14,377 bases of DNA. Origin: JBGTCY01 sp041748615 (lineage in GTDB: Bacteria > Bacteroidota > Bacteroidia > Chitinophagales > CAIOSU01). Below the pieces are notes generated by a model. It was not told the origin of the DNA. It ran no database searches and saw nothing but the letters and a program-made list of their open reading frames with translations. The position numbers and the translations under genes are program-made. Below, piece by piece: positions 14,139 to 14,377 of this stretch (its first letter is position 1; each line of letters opens with the position of its first letter). The DNA is taken from contig JBGTCY010000083.1 in the NCBI GenBank assembly GCA_041748615.1, positions 1 through 14,377 on the forward strand, given 5' to 3'.

Positions 14139-14377
14139 ATGATTTTCAAATATTCGTTTCTGCTTTTTATATCAATCACAATTTTCCTTTGCGATGTTGT
14201 CGCTGAAAACCGGCAAGTGATTGATATACCGAGAGTAGTCGAATTTCGAAGGAATGAGACGTACTCTCGGTTAATACCGAAAGTTTTACCGTTTCATTAT
14301 TCGAAAACTGAGTTGTTTCGGTATTGTTCAATCAATGAAATTGATTCTAATCTATATCAAAGTCAGGAAAATGGAAA
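14139..14377 (+). CDS. Possible secreted protein, 3' partial at window end, unrecognised
   Basis: From ATG 14139 the frame stays open to the window end (79 codons). It begins MIFKYSFLLFISITIFLCDV, a plausible signal peptide with possible cleavage after VVA. It continues with ENRQVIDIPRVVEFRRNE and later LPFHYSKTELFRYC. No family was recognised. The ATG is only 17 nt after the preceding terminator and no promoter fits between them. The frame also runs through four adjacent inverted repeats (14168-14346), which is unusual for coding DNA. It is either a real gene fed by read-through with a highly structured mRNA, or a fortuitous frame across a structured element. Confidence 0.45.
   Translation, partial: MIFKYSFLLFISITIFLCDVVAENRQVIDIPRVVEFRRNETYSRLIPKVLPFHYSKTELFRYCSINEIDSNLYQSQENG
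14168..14346 (+). repeat. Chain of four adjacent perfect inverted repeats (candidate structured RNA or palindromic DNA)
   Basis: A: TATATCAATCAC (14168-14179) with GTGATTGATATA (14217-14228), 12 bp, with nested TTTTC/GAAAA (14182-14186, 14205-14209) and GCGA/TCGC (14191-14194, 14200-14203). B: ACCGAGAGTA (14228-14237) with TACTCTCGGT (14262-14271), 10 bp, with TCGAA/TTCGA palindromic in its loop. C: AATACCGAAA (14273-14282) with TTTCGGTATT (14316-14325), 10 bp, nested GTTTT/AAAAC (14283-14287, 14304-14308). D: AATCAAT (14330-14336) with ATTGATT (14340-14346), 7 bp around a 3-nt loop. The hairpins abut with gaps of at most 4 nt. TATATCAA recurs at 14353-14360, so the chain may continue beyond the window. 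Function unknown; it overlaps an open reading frame. Confidence 0.7.

Overview
The window looks like chromosome from a member of the Bacteroidota, probably an uncultured or environmental lineage near Chitinophagales or Flavobacteriales. Four things support this. Three proteins carry C-terminal type IX secretion (T9SS) sorting domains. YidC is the long form with a big periplasmic domain. ComEC lacks an obvious metallo-beta-lactamase motif. Several genes are preceded by TAnnTTTG -7 elements, the Bacteroidota promoter type. No rRNA, tRNA, CRISPR array, transposase or phage gene was recognised.

Layout. Positions 2-310 (+) are the tail of a secreted T9SS cargo protein. From 533 to 13393 all genes lie on the minus strand. 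Read in the direction of transcription they are: a duplicated-module secreted protein (13393-12434); a small c-type-cytochrome-like T9SS protein (12180-11431); a DinB-superfamily protein (11386-10844); a 1045-residue secreted protein with Asp-box, DUF5011-like, PKD and T9SS domains (10717-7580), which has its own promoter and a strong terminator; then comEC, mtnA and a class II aldolase (7484 to about 3546); yidC (3413-1551) with its own promoter; and a beta-rich envelope protein (1402-533). From 13568 the strand switches to plus: an EGF-domain lipoprotein with a clear terminator, then an open frame cut by the window end.

How the genes work together. mtnA overlaps comEC by 4 bp, and an aldolase-fold enzyme of the superfamily that includes MtnB follows. 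That hints at a 5-methylthioribose salvage or shunt step co-transcribed with a DNA-uptake channel gene. yidC is envelope housekeeping. The rest are secreted or surface proteins typical of the phylum, with no evident common pathway.

Most of the window is ordinary. The stretch that stands out is the last 210 bases. Positions 14168-14346 hold four back-to-back perfect inverted repeats (arms of 12, 10, 10 and 7 bp) with smaller nested arms, on top of an open frame with a signal-peptide-like start. Either this is a structured RNA or palindromic DNA element with a fortuitous frame, or a coding sequence with unusually strong structure. A second, weaker multi-hairpin element (12264-12362) lies between two minus-strand genes and looks like a dispersed extragenic palindrome.
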